Source: Pinus tabuliformis (taxonomy: Eukaryota; Streptophyta; Pinopsida; Pinales; Pinaceae). Taken from it: a stretch of 64,000 bases of DNA. Both the position numbers and the translations under genes were made by a program. The DNA is taken from contig CM062814.1 of assembly GCA_031772625.1 (NCBI GenBank), positions 362,115,750 through 362,179,749 on the forward strand, given 5' to 3'. Within the stretch, counting starts at the first letter, position 1, and every line of letters begins with the position of its first letter. This document shows, in pieces, positions 47,235 through 57,685 of this stretch. The notes below the pieces were generated by a model, which searched no databases, was not told where the DNA came from, and was given only the letters and a program-made list of their open reading frames with translations.

Positions 47235-47938
47235 GTTGCCCCCTAAAGTATGAGGCTGTTTATCGGGTGAAATGATTTATTAGGGGGATCCGAAGTTCTT
47301 TCAATGCTGGGAGGAGACCTGTAATAAGATACAATGCAATACATTATCTTCATACTATTTTCATGATCTAGCTGAGGCGGGCATTCCCATGCTCAGCTTT
47401 ATAAATTCATTTTCATGTACATAGGACAGACAATTGTCTGATGGTAGACTGATGATTCTGATGGAGTCATCATCCTTTTGGTAGGATGATTATCTGTGCT
47501 GCAATGCTGTACATTTCAATGTCTTTATTTTCCCTGAATATATATCGCAGCCCAGATGGATGAAACTAGATCCGGGATCTTCAATCTCGTCCGATCTTCG
47601 CTCGAAGTACAAGTCGATCCATGTGAGAAATGTTTTGAAGTCGAACATGGAAAGACATCGCTTGATTACCAGTCAATGATGTAAACTGTTAACAAGCGCG
47701 AGAGGAATCATCGATAATGATAATGACCCTCAAGGTACTGCAGTACAATTCACGTGGTGTGAATAAAGGACTTGGCGTCGAACACCACGCAAAATCTTTC
47801 GGTCGAAGGTCATTGATGTATACCTGTCGCCAGAAGTGAGAAACTTACCATGGAGGCATGCAAGCTTCAAAGTACTGAAGGGGTTGTTCCTAGATCAACT
47901 TCTTGGATAATGAGCTGATCTCAACAAGAAGCGATCCG

Positions 47939-48394
47939 TCAAAGGAGGGCCTTAATGAATCCCACATCAATGACATGGAACGGAGCAAATGATTTTGATG
48001 GAGGTGAAAACGATCTGATGATATATGGTTCAGGGTGGCGGTCATGAAGGAATGAAGTATAATGTATGGTAGTGGATGGGACACAGGTGACTTCTCTGGA
48101 TGACTTCTCTTGAACATGTCGGTGACACTTATGTGATGGATTGGTAGCATTTACCCCAAATGTGGATGGTATGGCGTGACCATGGTGATGTGACCGGTGA
48201 ATGAAACAACCCAACCCGATTCGGACATGGAGTGGAAGTGTCATGTTCAAGAGCGACTTACTACCAATAAAGATTCTTTGAGTTTTCTTCCCAATTTTTC
48301 CCCAGTCATTGCTGACTAGTACCTCTTTATTTTTGTCAAGCTTGAGGAGGATAACATATGCTTGTTCTATAATTTTCCCTTCGGGCAAACCCAT
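47939..48394 (-). CDS. 151-codon ORF after the array, function unknown
   Basis: ATG at 48392-48394 begins MGLPEGKIIEQAYVILLKL. The start lies inside the last arm of the first array unit. The product has a basic first third (NDWGKIGKKTQRIFIGSK), a Cys/His-rich middle (GLGCFIHRSHHHGH, later KCHRHVQEKS) and a hydrophobic end. I recognise no family. The second copy (63049-63502) keeps the same start and most residues, but a two-base AT insertion shifts the frame after about 13 codons; below it the original frame is open again. Conservation of the reading in both copies suggests real coding, but it may be a decayed remnant. Confidence 0.4.
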   Translation of the reverse strand: MGLPEGKIIEQAYVILLKLDKNKEVLVSNDWGKIGKKTQRIFIGSKSLLNMTLPLHVRIGLGCFIHRSHHHGHAIPSTFGVNATNPSHKCHRHVQEKSSREVTCVPSTTIHYTSFLHDRHPEPYIIRSFSPPSKSFAPFHVIDVGFIKALL

Positions 48395-48803
48395 CGCTAT
48401 GTTTTAACGAGCCTAGCGATAGTGAAACTCGTTCTTGTCTAAAGACAAGTTTGTCGCTATTAATCTTTTTAAGGAGTTTAACGACAAAGATAACTCGGTC
48501 CTTTTCATTTTTAGAGAGTCTGAAAAGGTACGTAAAGGTAACTCCAAAATTCCTTTTTCGTCATCTAATCCCTTAAATCCGAAAAATTATAAAACAATAC
48601 AGAAGGGATGAATTTTCGATAGTTTTAACGAGCCGAACAAAACAAGCGCTCGATCTTTTTGTGCAATAATCCCTCAGGTCCAAAAAGATTAAAATCTAGA
48701 GGAGGGATAGCTATTCCCGTCGCTTTAACGAGCTGAAAGGCCAAAACTCGGCAATCTTTTCATATTTTACGAGTCAGTTGAAAAGAGCTTAAAGAAGACT
48801 CGT
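48393..48803 (-). repeat. Array of about eight interleaved inverted repeats (pseudoknot-like units)
   Basis: Units follow each other with gaps of 0-16 bases; in each, arms come in the order X, Y, X', Y' (plus coordinates). Unit 1: ATCGCTA 48393/TAGCGAT 48414 with AACGAG 48406/CTCGTT 48428. Unit 2: TTTGTCG 48450/CGACAAA 48482 with GAGTT 48474/AACTC 48492. Unit 3: CCTTTTCA 48500/TGAAAAGG 48521 with GAGT 48516/ACTC 48541. Unit 4: TTTTTCG 48554/CGAAAAA 48580 with ATCCCTT 48568/AAGGGAT 48603. Unit 5: weak X with CGAGC 48629/GCTCG 48648. Unit 6: ATCTTTTTG 48653/CAAAAAGAT 48681 with ATCCCTC 48669/GAGGGAT 48702. Unit 7: weak, CGAG 48729/CTCG 48747. Unit 8: CTTTTCA 48756/TGAAAAG 48779 with ACGAGTC 48769/GACTCGT 48797. 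A simple hairpin CTTGTC-TAAA-GACAAG lies at 48434-48449. Confidence 0.85.
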
Positions 48804-49048
48804 CTTTCGAGGAACGAGTGATAAAATGGGTAGCAGCTGATTCCAGGTAAGGTTTGGAATTTTCCAATCACGACAGTGTCACAAGGATGGCTAGTGAAAT
48901 CACTCTTCGCAGCTGTTCCTCAAAATGGGTAAACAATCAAATGGAGGTGAATGATCGGCCAAATGAAAAGTGGAGGTGACGGTGCAAACATGACCAAGGC
49001 TTTAATGGCTGAAGTACTACATTCACGGTGGTTATTTACTGGGGAATA

Positions 49049-49154
49049 GTTCATTTTTTAACGAGCTTAAACGCGGGTGGAAACATTTGCTCATGTCTTA
49101 TGTTTATTTTTTAACGAGCTTGAACTATGTGCTAAAACTGCTCGATTAATCGAG
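49049..49154 (-). repeat. Two outlying units and a 14-bp palindrome
   Basis: TTTTTTAACGAGCTT recurs at about 49054 and 49107. Unit at 49102-49144: GTTTA/TGAAC with CGAGC 49115/GCTCG 49140. The earlier unit (49049-49092) keeps GAGC/GCTC but its X arms mismatch. The palindrome CTCGATTAATCGAG fills 49141-49154. Confidence 0.65.
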
Positions 49155-49362
49155 TCATATGATAAGAATGTCTCATATAAAATTGGCAACTTTTAGACTT
49201 TTGCCCCACATCCTTTCTTTATGCAAGTTAGGTGACGACTAATCCTACGAGTTTAAAGGGTTAGAGGTCCTAAAAATTTAAAAAATAAATAGTCGCCCCT
49301 CGCTTGCACTCCAAAAGGTTTGCATGTCCCCAGGTATAAAACAGAGTTTCGAGGTCTCCCTC

Positions 49363-49454
49363 TATTCGAGCTGACAAAACATTCGTTTAATCAGGAAGGG
49401 TCACCCTTTATTCGAGCTGACAAAACATTCGTTTTATTAGGAAGGGTACTACCT
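49363..49454. repeat. 46-bp direct repeat, two copies
   Basis: TATTCGAGCTGACAAAACAT begins at 49363 and 49409. Confidence 0.9.
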
Positions 49455-49734
49455 CTTACAGGTTACCCAAAGATTGTTCTATTTATGGCGTAAACAAAAC
49501 ACTTCTTCGGCGATGTATACCGAGATAAACAAAGGTGAACCGATGATATAGTGAGACCATCCCTGACATAACTTTGACAAGAGAATCCTGTACTAGAATA
49601 ACCCCCTCTTCCACTCACGGACGGGGGTACAGACTAGGCATATTCTCCTGCGGAAACCTGCTCTATACCCGAAGTTTTCCTGCCGAAGCAGACCAAGATG
49701 CATGCCCCCTGGTATTCAGTCATATCCCTCCGAA

Positions 49735-51302
49735 TTAGTTGCGCTCATCGGGAGGATGGACTGGGAATTGAGACATTTCTTGCGTGAAAAGACCATTTAG
49801 GGACGATATATGACTATTTGCTATGCGTGATCTGGGAAATGAAAGTTGGTCCATGAGCTTGACCACTCTTCCTTCGTGCGGAAAACACATTACTCTAAAG
49901 AGTGAGGAGATGATGGCTCCCATGCAATAAATATAGTCTCATCTAAGGAGTAGGTTATAATCCAAGGGTCCTTGAACGACCATGACGTTCATGCAAACTG
50001 TCTTCCTTCTCAATGTTATGGGCACATCGGGAAGGATCCCTAAAGGTCGACTGGTTTCTTTATCAAAGCCTGTCAGATTTCTCATCTCAGGCAACAGCGA
50101 TGGCGAACCAAGCGCTTTCCAAGCAATAGAGGAAAGGATACTCACAGAAGCCCCCTCATCCATGATGGTACCAGCCATGACCATTCTATATATTTGAACG
50201 ATAATTCGGAATGGTACATTTGCTAGTAGGCGGGGTCTACCTAGTTGATTCCAATCGAAGGAGACAACTAGGTTGCTTGGAGGTGGGACCGAGTAGACGG
50301 CCAGGTATGGCTCTGACGAACTTCCTTCCTGTGGTAAAGGAATGGGTGGATTGTCCCCATGTTCGTCAGAGTCTGTGTTGATGAAGAGAATTTGGACGGT
50401 GTCATCCTTGTTCTCTTCAGTGACTGTATCATCCAAAGATAAAACCTCTGAAGGCAAGACTGGGTCAACTGCCGCCTCGACCTTTTGACTTTCGTCTGGT
50501 ATGGATTCAGTTGGTTTATCTTCAATGATAGGCGCTTCAGCCAACCACTTGAGCCGGCTAGCTGGGTTCTCAACTAGTGACGGACTCGGCAAGAGTTTTT
50601 TATATCCAGGAGGAAGTCGTAACGGTGAAACTGGACGATCATCCAAACTCTTTTAGCCTCATCTAAGAAGGGACAACGGTGGAGGGCATGGTCGCCTTCG
50701 CACAGTTTACAAGGAAATCTAGCTTTCCCTTTTTGTCCTGGGGCTTCACTTTCACTAGTTGACGGTGTGCTTTCAACATGATCTCCAGAGGTTGATGACA
50801 CCGGATTGTGCAAACGAGGAGACCAGTCCCTTAGTATCCGGGGGATGCAAGGACAATATCTGTGAAAGTGGTCTCCTCTGCAAATGACACATGGCGATTT
50901 AGGCCTGGTCGGTGCTGTGTGTGGATTTTTGTTAGACGACACTCGTTTTCCCCCATTCGCCTTTGGCTCCTTCTTCTTTTTCTCTTTCTTCTTCTTTTCC
51001 TTCTTCTCCTTAGGAACTTGGATTTTAGCTTTACCAGTCCCGTCAAGTGAAGAGGAAGGAGGAGAGGAAGAATTAGAGGAAGTAGAAGGCTGGTGGATAA
51101 CTCTGGACTCGTCTAATTACTTATTCGATTGTTCAAGAATAGCGGTGTTCTGAACGACATTGGTTGAGAAGAGCCATACTGGCAAGCCAATTGTCAGTCC
51201 TGGAAGCGACAATGTGGCCATATGGGGCGCACCAACATCTCCACAAGAGGAGAAGGGACTAGGATTTCCACCAAGGGGAATTCCTTGGTTGGTAGGCTCC
51301 AT
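49735..51302 (-). pseudogene. Element B gag-like ORF with two zinc knuckles and a retropepsin-like domain
   Basis: ATG at 51300-51302 opens MEPTNQGIPLGGNPS. A Lys/Glu/Arg-rich stretch (about 51040-50940) leads to two knuckles of the form CX2CX3HX4C: CVICRGDHFHRYC near 50890 and CKLCEGDHALHRC near 50715. After a one-base frameshift near 50640 the frame runs with an acidic linker to MDEGASVSILSSIAWKALG near 50150, a D-x-G-A/S retropepsin-like site, and LGILPDVPITL. A TGA at 49939-49941 (one step from CGA) is followed in frame by MGAIISSLFRVMCFPHEGRV to 49735. RT and integrase are absent. It could supply a Gag-like RNA-binding protein if it were intact. Confidence 0.75.
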
Positions 51303-51381
51303 TTTCTCAACCTAAAGATCAACGTAGGAAAAGGGTATGAATATTCCATTTAAAATAAATTTTAACACGCTTTGACACAAC

Positions 51382-51521
51382 TTGTTTTTTCAGTTTTAAA
51401 GAGTCGAGAAAAAACAAAAGATGACTCTAGTCTCCTTCGATTTTTAATGAGCCTGAAGTGACAAGTGCTCAGATGGACCTTTTCCGTTAAGGAGTCTGAA
51501 AAGGAACGAAAGGGACTGCTC
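51382..51521 (-). repeat. Three outlying interleaved units upstream of the gag-like ORF
   Basis: Unit at 51382-51428: TTGTTTTTTC 51382/GAAAAAACAA 51408 (10 bp, perfect) with AGAGTC 51400/GACTCT 51423. Unit at 51435-51471: CTTC/GAAG with TGAGC 51448/GCTCA 51467. Unit at 51478-51521: CCTTTTC 51478/GAAAAGG 51498 with AGTC/GACT. The order X-Y-X'-Y' is the same as in the main array. Confidence 0.8.
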
Positions 51522-53011
51522 TGGAGGTCTAGGTAGAGGGAGTACCAAACCAATCGCAAAACTGCAGAATACTTTTTACGGTATGGCAGTCAATCTTCCC
51601 GAATGCTGTGTTCGGTGCATTGCGATCAGTAGGGCGGCCGACATGGCTTCCTATGGATAAAGGTTTTATGCTTATAGGGGTCTCCCAATATATACTCGAC
51701 GGTACGTGGGAGCACAAGTCCGTACTGGCACTTATCGTCTCAAAGTGGAGGAATCACCCAACCATCAGTGAGGAAAACAGTTACCAGGCTTTACGATGCC
51801 GGAATACGTCTCTAGCCTAGACCTCTAAATGTTATGCGTTAAGTTACAAAGCGTTGTTAAGTTCATTGAATTTATTTTAGGTTGATCTTTCTTATGAAGT
51901 TTGCCTTTTGGGTTCACCACGAGATGTATATGTAATTCCTAAAATGCAATCTAAAGATGATAAGCAAGCTTTTATCTCTTTTCAGCAATGAAAATCCTAG
52001 CTACAAGGGGAAAAGAAAGACATAATCTTTTCTCAAAGAGTAAAGAGCACACTGTAAATGCACTTTTCCTAAATCAAGCCAAACAGACTGTCAATATGCA
52101 AATGCACATGTGCATGTATTTGTTTTTCACTTTCTTAATATTGATGCCTAAAAAGAAAGTTGTTGTACAAATTTGAATTCGTTTTCAAGTGAAAAACACA
52201 AACAAGCTCCTTTTCGAAATCAAAAGGTAGAGACAATTACGACACTTTATGATTTTGAAATAAACACTTGTTTCGACACTAGAAATTCACAAATTCAAGC
52301 CAAAGGCAAAAGTAAAAGCATAATCAACTGTCAATAGCAAATAAACTTTCTCCTAAGATCAAAATCGACACTTACGACAGATCTAAATCAAAGGACGACA
52401 GTATGACTATTCTACTTTTGCAATGGGAAACCGTAAATGACGTAACAAACACACAAAAACATATACAGTTTCTTTTATACAACTGAGGCGGAATTAAGGC
52501 AAAGAAAAGGGGTTTTTAAACAGACACACACACTGATCACAGGCTGCAAAAATCAGAGACAAAACTGAAAAAATGAGCAAAGAACCTCAGCTGCACAAGG
52601 CTAGGCTGATCAACGCACCTGCTACACAGAGAAACTGGATTGCAACGCAGGTTGCCCTCTCGGGAACTGCGCTGAAATGCAGAATCTCTTCACAGAGCCT
52701 GTGCTGGGGCAGAAACAAGAATTCTATCCGGGTTCTGGGTCACGGTTTGCAGTTTAATCTATGGTTTTTGGCCGAATGAAAGCAATCAGTAATGCACAAT
52801 CAGATGGTAGATTTAAAAGAGGTTTAAGAGCTATCACAAAGGGTAATCAGATCATTTGTGAATCAGTTGTTTAGATCATAAACAGATCCAGTGAATGGAT
52901 TGAAGTAGCAGATGTCTACTTTGCATTTGTTGATGGCAAATGCAGTTCGATTGCTACTTCTAAGTTTATGAAACAAACAACAAGAGAAACACAAACAAAC
53001 TAACTAGACAC
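51522..53011 (-). other. Element B leader region
   Basis: AT-rich DNA between primer site and gag-like ORF. No coding that I can support. Confidence 0.5.
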
Positions 53012-53031
53012 GATCCCCAGTGGAGTCGCCA
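53012..53031 (-). other. Element B primer-binding site
   Basis: Minus TGGCGACTCCACTGGGGATC starts three bases inside the 5' LTR; same type as element A. Confidence 0.85.
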
Positions 53032-53034
53032 TTT

Positions 53035-54074
53035 TGTTAACGGGAAAAGGTCTATTCAGAACGACCCTATCCCACTGAGGTGTGACAGTGACCTCAGAAA
53101 CAAACAGGGAAAACTACTTTCGTATTCTCCTTTATGAACTATAAACAAAGAGGAATAGGATGAACCAACCTGTGTCTTGCGCTAGTCCTTTGATCCAATC
53201 TCTCTCCTCTTTGACAGCTTCCAGCTACCTGCTCCCTTACTTGCCCAGCTTCACCAAGTCCCTGTAAGATGACAGAAGAAGGAAACTACACAAAGACATG
53301 GATTTCTATTCATAAATAGCTTGGGATCAGATTTAAGCTAAACATACAAATATAAACAACATCAATGATATACAAGCATGTAGGAGAAACTCAAATAGTT
53401 TTATTGATAAAACAAGAAGATCCAGGAGGAGTTACAACCGATGATTCCTGATCCAGCATCAAACTCCCAGCATAGAATCCCCTCTTCACCTCCAACAAAG
53501 CATAAATCACCCAATACTCTGATATCTATCTCAAAACCAACAGCAATTCTCTGCAATGTACAAAATTCCAGCCTCTGGATCTCTTGGATGAGGGATCCAT
53601 ATATAGATGTATGCAAAGAGGATGAGTCAGCTCATGAATTGATTAGTGGCTTCTCTCTGTCAGTTCTTGCTTCCACTTGGAGACTGAGAGCCTCTTACTC
53701 ATCATTGGTCGAATTTAGTGAGGCAAGTGTCATTGGGGAAGATTCTAGAAGCTTCCATTGTCTCTCCACCTCGTGGAATGACTCTGCCACTTGTCATTTC
53801 CCGCTCAACGCACCCTGGTAGTGCATTTAGATGCGTTGCAACACACCTAGCTAGTGTATTTGGGTGCTTTGCAACGCAGCTAGCTAGTGGAGCAGCTGAA
53901 ATGATCCTGATTTGACTAGTTCTCAGCAGTTTCTGGTGGAGAACTTCTGGGAGAAGCTGTAATTTGTTGACCTTGTTCCTTTAGGGGCCGGAACAACACT
54001 TTTAGGGACTTAGGATCCCTTGGTTTATGGACATTTCATGCTTAGAGCTGTAAGGCACAAAAATGTCTATAACA
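53035..54074 (-). repeat. Element B copy 1, 5' LTR
   Basis: 1,040 bp, TGTTAACGGG to GTCTATAACA; differs from 46194-47234 at scattered positions only. Confidence 0.93.
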
Positions 54075-54431
54075 AAGTAGCTGCATATTTACACTTTTGT
54101 TTAAGTACTAATTCCATCAATAACATGTTTTAAGATCTTTTTAAGTGTTAAGTTTTGGGAGTTACCATTAGGGACATAGGCCTTGTCTTGAAATCTCTAT
54201 CCATACTTGTCCTTTAAAAGTATTCTTAAGACCTTAAAATAGGATTTCCATTTGCATTAGACACTTTAGGAAACCAACAAAAACAAAACCCCAAAACAAA
54301 ATAAAATCTATAAAACAACGAAGTAAGAAAAAGGTTAACTAAGCACATATGGTGCACCACACTTCATCAGTTTACGATACCCGGATTGATAATTTATGTA
54401 GAGCAATTTAAGACGTTAAATTGACTAGACA
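54075..54431 (+). repeat. Element E 3' LTR, right part
   Basis: Starts with the duplicated AAGTA and continues the LTR to GACTAGACA; matches 39651-40011. Confidence 0.93.
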
Positions 54432-55260
54432 TCAATCTAACTCAAAGTCCAAGTGATATGGGAGAATCCCAACATGAACCTCCAACCAAAAATTGCAAGG
54501 CCAAAAAAGTTGTGAAGATTTGTTAGAGTGGTTAAGACTAGCCAATCCTGGATGACTTGGATCTTAGTCGGATCGACATGCATGCCATGCTCATCTATTA
54601 TGTAACCTGGATATTGGACCTACCTCATGCCACAGGTGCATTTCTCTAATTTTTCATACAGTTTGTGTTGCCCAAGGATTTGAAAGACCTATGGAATGTG
54701 TTGCAAGTGTTCTTCCCAACTTCTTGTTGAAGATGAGTATGTCGTCTAGATAAAAAGCCATGAATGAGTTGGTGAAGCACCACAAAATGTCAACCATTAG
54801 CCTCATAAAAGTATCAGGGTCATTTGTCAATGCGAAGGGCATAACCAACCATTCAAAAGGGCCTTCCTTAGATTTGAAGATGCTCTTCCATACATCTGTG
54901 GCCTCTATTGGAACCTAGTGATAATCAGACTCCAAATCGATCTTGCTAAAATACTTAGCCCCCTTGAGTTTGTCTAGGAGGTCATCAATCCATGGGATTG
55001 GAAAGATGTTCCTGAAGTGATTATTTTTAGTGCCTGATAATTAATGCAGAGCATCCAAGTCCCATCCTTCTTCTATACAAGTACAATCGGGTTCCCACAA
55101 GGCTATGAACTTGGTCAGATGTACCATTTTCGCAACAACTCTTGGATTTTCTGTTGAACTCTTCATTTTCCAGAATGGAGCAGAAATATATCGGCCCCTT
55201 GGGAATAGGTGCTTTGCTAGTTAGATCGATCGAATTCTTAACTTGATAGTGCAAGGGTAC
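54432..55260 (-). pseudogene. Element C reverse transcriptase
   Basis: Minus frame 54848-54654 reads VMPFALTNDPDTFMRLMVDI then FYLDDILIFNKK, the gypsy RT palm with YLDD. Upstream parts (to 55254) are readable in other frames. Element E was inserted at its lower end, parting it from RNase H. Several indels. Confidence 0.8.
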
Positions 55261-56700
55261 CCCTATGGGTGGGGAGAGAATGTCCCTATATTATTCCATG
55301 ACGATATCCACCTGCTTCTGCTACGTGGAGGAACCATTCCTAGTAGCCATGGATGTGGCTACAATATTCCCCTTTATGTGAGAGTAAATCAGAAAGAAAA
55401 CAAATTTTCCATTCTGGAAGTGATATTACTGCATTTCTTAGCCGACATCAAAGAGATGGCGGTAGGCGGGGCTACCTTCGGTATCCTATATAACTTATTA
55501 CCCAAAGAAATAATAATAGAGCAAGGTCTAGACTCATATACAACATGCCACTTCCACAAGTATGGTTTTCCTAACAATACATCACAAAATTAAAAAGGAG
55601 CAACATCACATAGTACCTCATCTATGAAGGGCTTGATATTGTAAGGAAGGTGACACTGCTCACTGACGCGGAGATCTCATCCTTCGTCAAGCCACCTGAT
55701 GGTGTAAAACTATGGATGTGGTATAGTTAGTAGGCCTAGCCGCTTGATGACCTCTGCTGAAATGAGGTTCTTTTGGCTCCTTCTATTGACAATGAACTAC
55801 AACAGAGAACCATTCACCCACATCTATTAGTGGAAGAGGCATCCCCTCTCTTCTAGATCTTTAAACTCAATCTTCTGTATCTTGGTGGTGGATATGATGG
55901 CACTAGGATCCACGTCACTGATCTTATTCCCTTTTTCATTCCCCTTGTTAGGTTCTGACTCAAATTCAAAACACGCATCTGAGTCAGAAGCCTTTAGCTC
56001 GACCACCAGTGCCTTCTTGGCCTGACACTCGCTTGTGTTGTGAGTGGAGCTCTTATGGAACTCACACCACTTTCTTGTAGCCTTCTTTGTCTTCATGGTG
56101 TTTGTCTTTCCTTGCAGTAGCTTTAGCAGATTATCCTAGGTCATATTTCCTTGGCTTTGTCCTTTTCTCTGTGATTTGGGGGCGCCTTTCCCTTGCTTTA
56201 GATTTGTAGATCCAATGTCTCACATTTTTTGTTTAAACATTTGCTTAATATTGACAGTGTATCGGTACATCGTGCCCAGCAAGGAGACGTCCAAGAACTC
56301 CATCTTATCTTCGATGTACTTTTGTAGAAATTCGCATTACTTGAGTACCAAATGCCACTCAGAATCCTCGATACCCAACTTTGTGTGAAGGGTATGAAAA
56401 ACATTGGTAAACTTTCACACGTCTTGGTCCCTTTCCTGCCGCAACATGGTCCACTTTATACATTTATCCTCATAGCTCCTGATAGGGTAGTACTTCTCCT
56501 TGATGGCATCCCAAAATGAATTACAAGTGGGTGCGATTGAAAATAGTGAGTGTGTACTTTCATCCTTCTTCTCATAGTAGGTTTCCTACCAGTCCTTGAC
56601 GTTGGGGGTGGCTTTGAGAAGTGACAAAGTAATCTTCTCTCAGTTGGAAAAATCATAAACATAAAAATATTGTTATAACATATCTAACCATTTATCTACA
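55261..56700 (-). pseudogene. Element C protease and gag remnants
   Basis: Minus frame 56096-55827 shows a knuckle-like WCEFHKSSTHNTSECQ (CX3HX5HX4C form), then an acidic stretch. Gag-like fragments run to about 56700. The protease (about 55830-55300) is badly broken; no D-S/T-G could be placed with confidence. Confidence 0.55.
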
Positions 56701-57049
56701 ATGTTTATATCTATTTGATCTTCAAATATGAGGATTTCAAAGATAACTTGTACCTTGAAGGGTGTGGTTCTTCCAGAGTGGTTGCTGGAAGAAGATGCAT
56801 TTCCTTTGGGTAGCCGTTGAAGGATATGGGAAAAGTTTTCCATCATCGTATTCCTCTTTCATTTAAGGGCTTCTTTGAGCAATATTTTGAAAGGATCCCT
56901 TTCCCCCTCATATTTCATGTCTTCTACCATTTTAGGTCGTCATGATTTGCAAGGTTGGTCTTGTAAAAGTTTGACGAATTCGAGCCCTAACTCCTTATAT
57001 CCTAACCTCATTGGGGACATGCAAAGAAAAATTGAGAAAGAGAAGACCA

Positions 57050-57060
57050 CTCTCATACCA
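57050..57060 (-). other. Element C primer-binding site
   Basis: Minus TGGTATGAGAG, one base from the LTR; initiator-Met type with one change. Confidence 0.8.
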
Positions 57061-57061
57061 C

Positions 57062-57680
57062 TGATCCAAACTTAATCAGGAATGCACAAAATTATATATA
57101 TAACCATAAATACAGAGATGCAGTAGAAATAACACTTCATTTCATTAATATCAAATACTGAAATAAGTTTACAAACAGAATGGAAATAAACTAGCTTGGG
57201 CAATGGTAGCTTATCTCTAACAAGGGATGCGATGATTACATGTCTTTGAATTTTGTTACAATGGGGCTCAAAGGACTATTTATTATTGAGAAATAATGGA
57301 AATCCCTAAACATCCAAGAGCATAACCTTAGGAGATGAAGTGCCAAAACTATGGGTCAGGTTTGGGTAAATTGGTATATCAACTTCCCAGGGTCATAACT
57401 TTGGCATACGATATTCGTTTGATGTGAACAATACCTTGTTAGAAATTTGTAATCGAGGAATAAAACTCAATAATTGAGAAGGTTAGTTGAGTGCTCAATT
57501 TTTCCTTGTTTTTCCCAAAAAACATCCTTTAGGGCCTCAAAAAGGATCTGAAAGTTTAGGACCCAAAAAACTGCCAAAAATAGTAAACTGTGCTACAATT
57601 AAGGAAACTGAAAAATAAAAGAGATAGTGGTAGGGGTATAAGTGGAACAGGAAGGTGGCCACCAACAAGCACTTGGATCA
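57062..57680 (-). repeat. Element C 5' LTR
   Basis: 619 bp; pairs with 35424-36042, clearly diverged, followed by the TCAGT duplication. Confidence 0.92.
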
Positions 57681-57685
57681 TCAGT

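Larger units (their letters stand above)
46194..54074 (-). mobile_element. Element B copy 1: non-autonomous gag/protease LTR element with interleaved-palindrome array
   Basis: LTRs at 46194-47234 and 53035-54074 (about 1,040 bp, TGTTAA...ATAACA) are flanked by a perfect AAGTA duplication (46189-46193, 54075-54079). It is inserted in the 3' LTR of element E. On minus: primer site, leader, gag-like ORF with two zinc knuckles and a retropepsin-like domain, then 2.5 kb without RT or integrase but with the structured array and a small ORF. It must depend on an autonomous relative. Confidence 0.93.
38135..54431 (+). mobile_element. Element E: non-autonomous LTR element (LARD-like) with captured host sequences
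   Basis: Two near-identical LTRs (38135-40011; 44669-46193 plus 54075-54431, split by element B) flank 4.66 kb that has a tRNA-Asp-type primer site and a polypurine tract but no gag or pol. Flanks are GCAAT and TCAAT, a 5-bp duplication with one difference. The element lies in the RNase H/RT region of element C. The close LTR match marks it as fairly young. Confidence 0.92.
35424..57680 (-). mobile_element. Element C: Ty3/gypsy retrotransposon, split by element E
   Basis: Two 619-bp LTRs (35424-36042, 57062-57680) with TGAT...ATCA ends are flanked by a perfect TCAGT duplication (35419-35423 and 57681-57685). Minus-strand integrase and RNase H lie left of element E, RT and gag right of it. 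The insertion site is the RNase H region of element D. Confidence 0.93.

Noticed and set aside
48434-48449. CTTGTC-TAAA-GACAAG hairpin as a transcription terminator
   Set aside because: This is plant nuclear DNA; the hairpin is part of the array and is not kept perfectly in the second copy.
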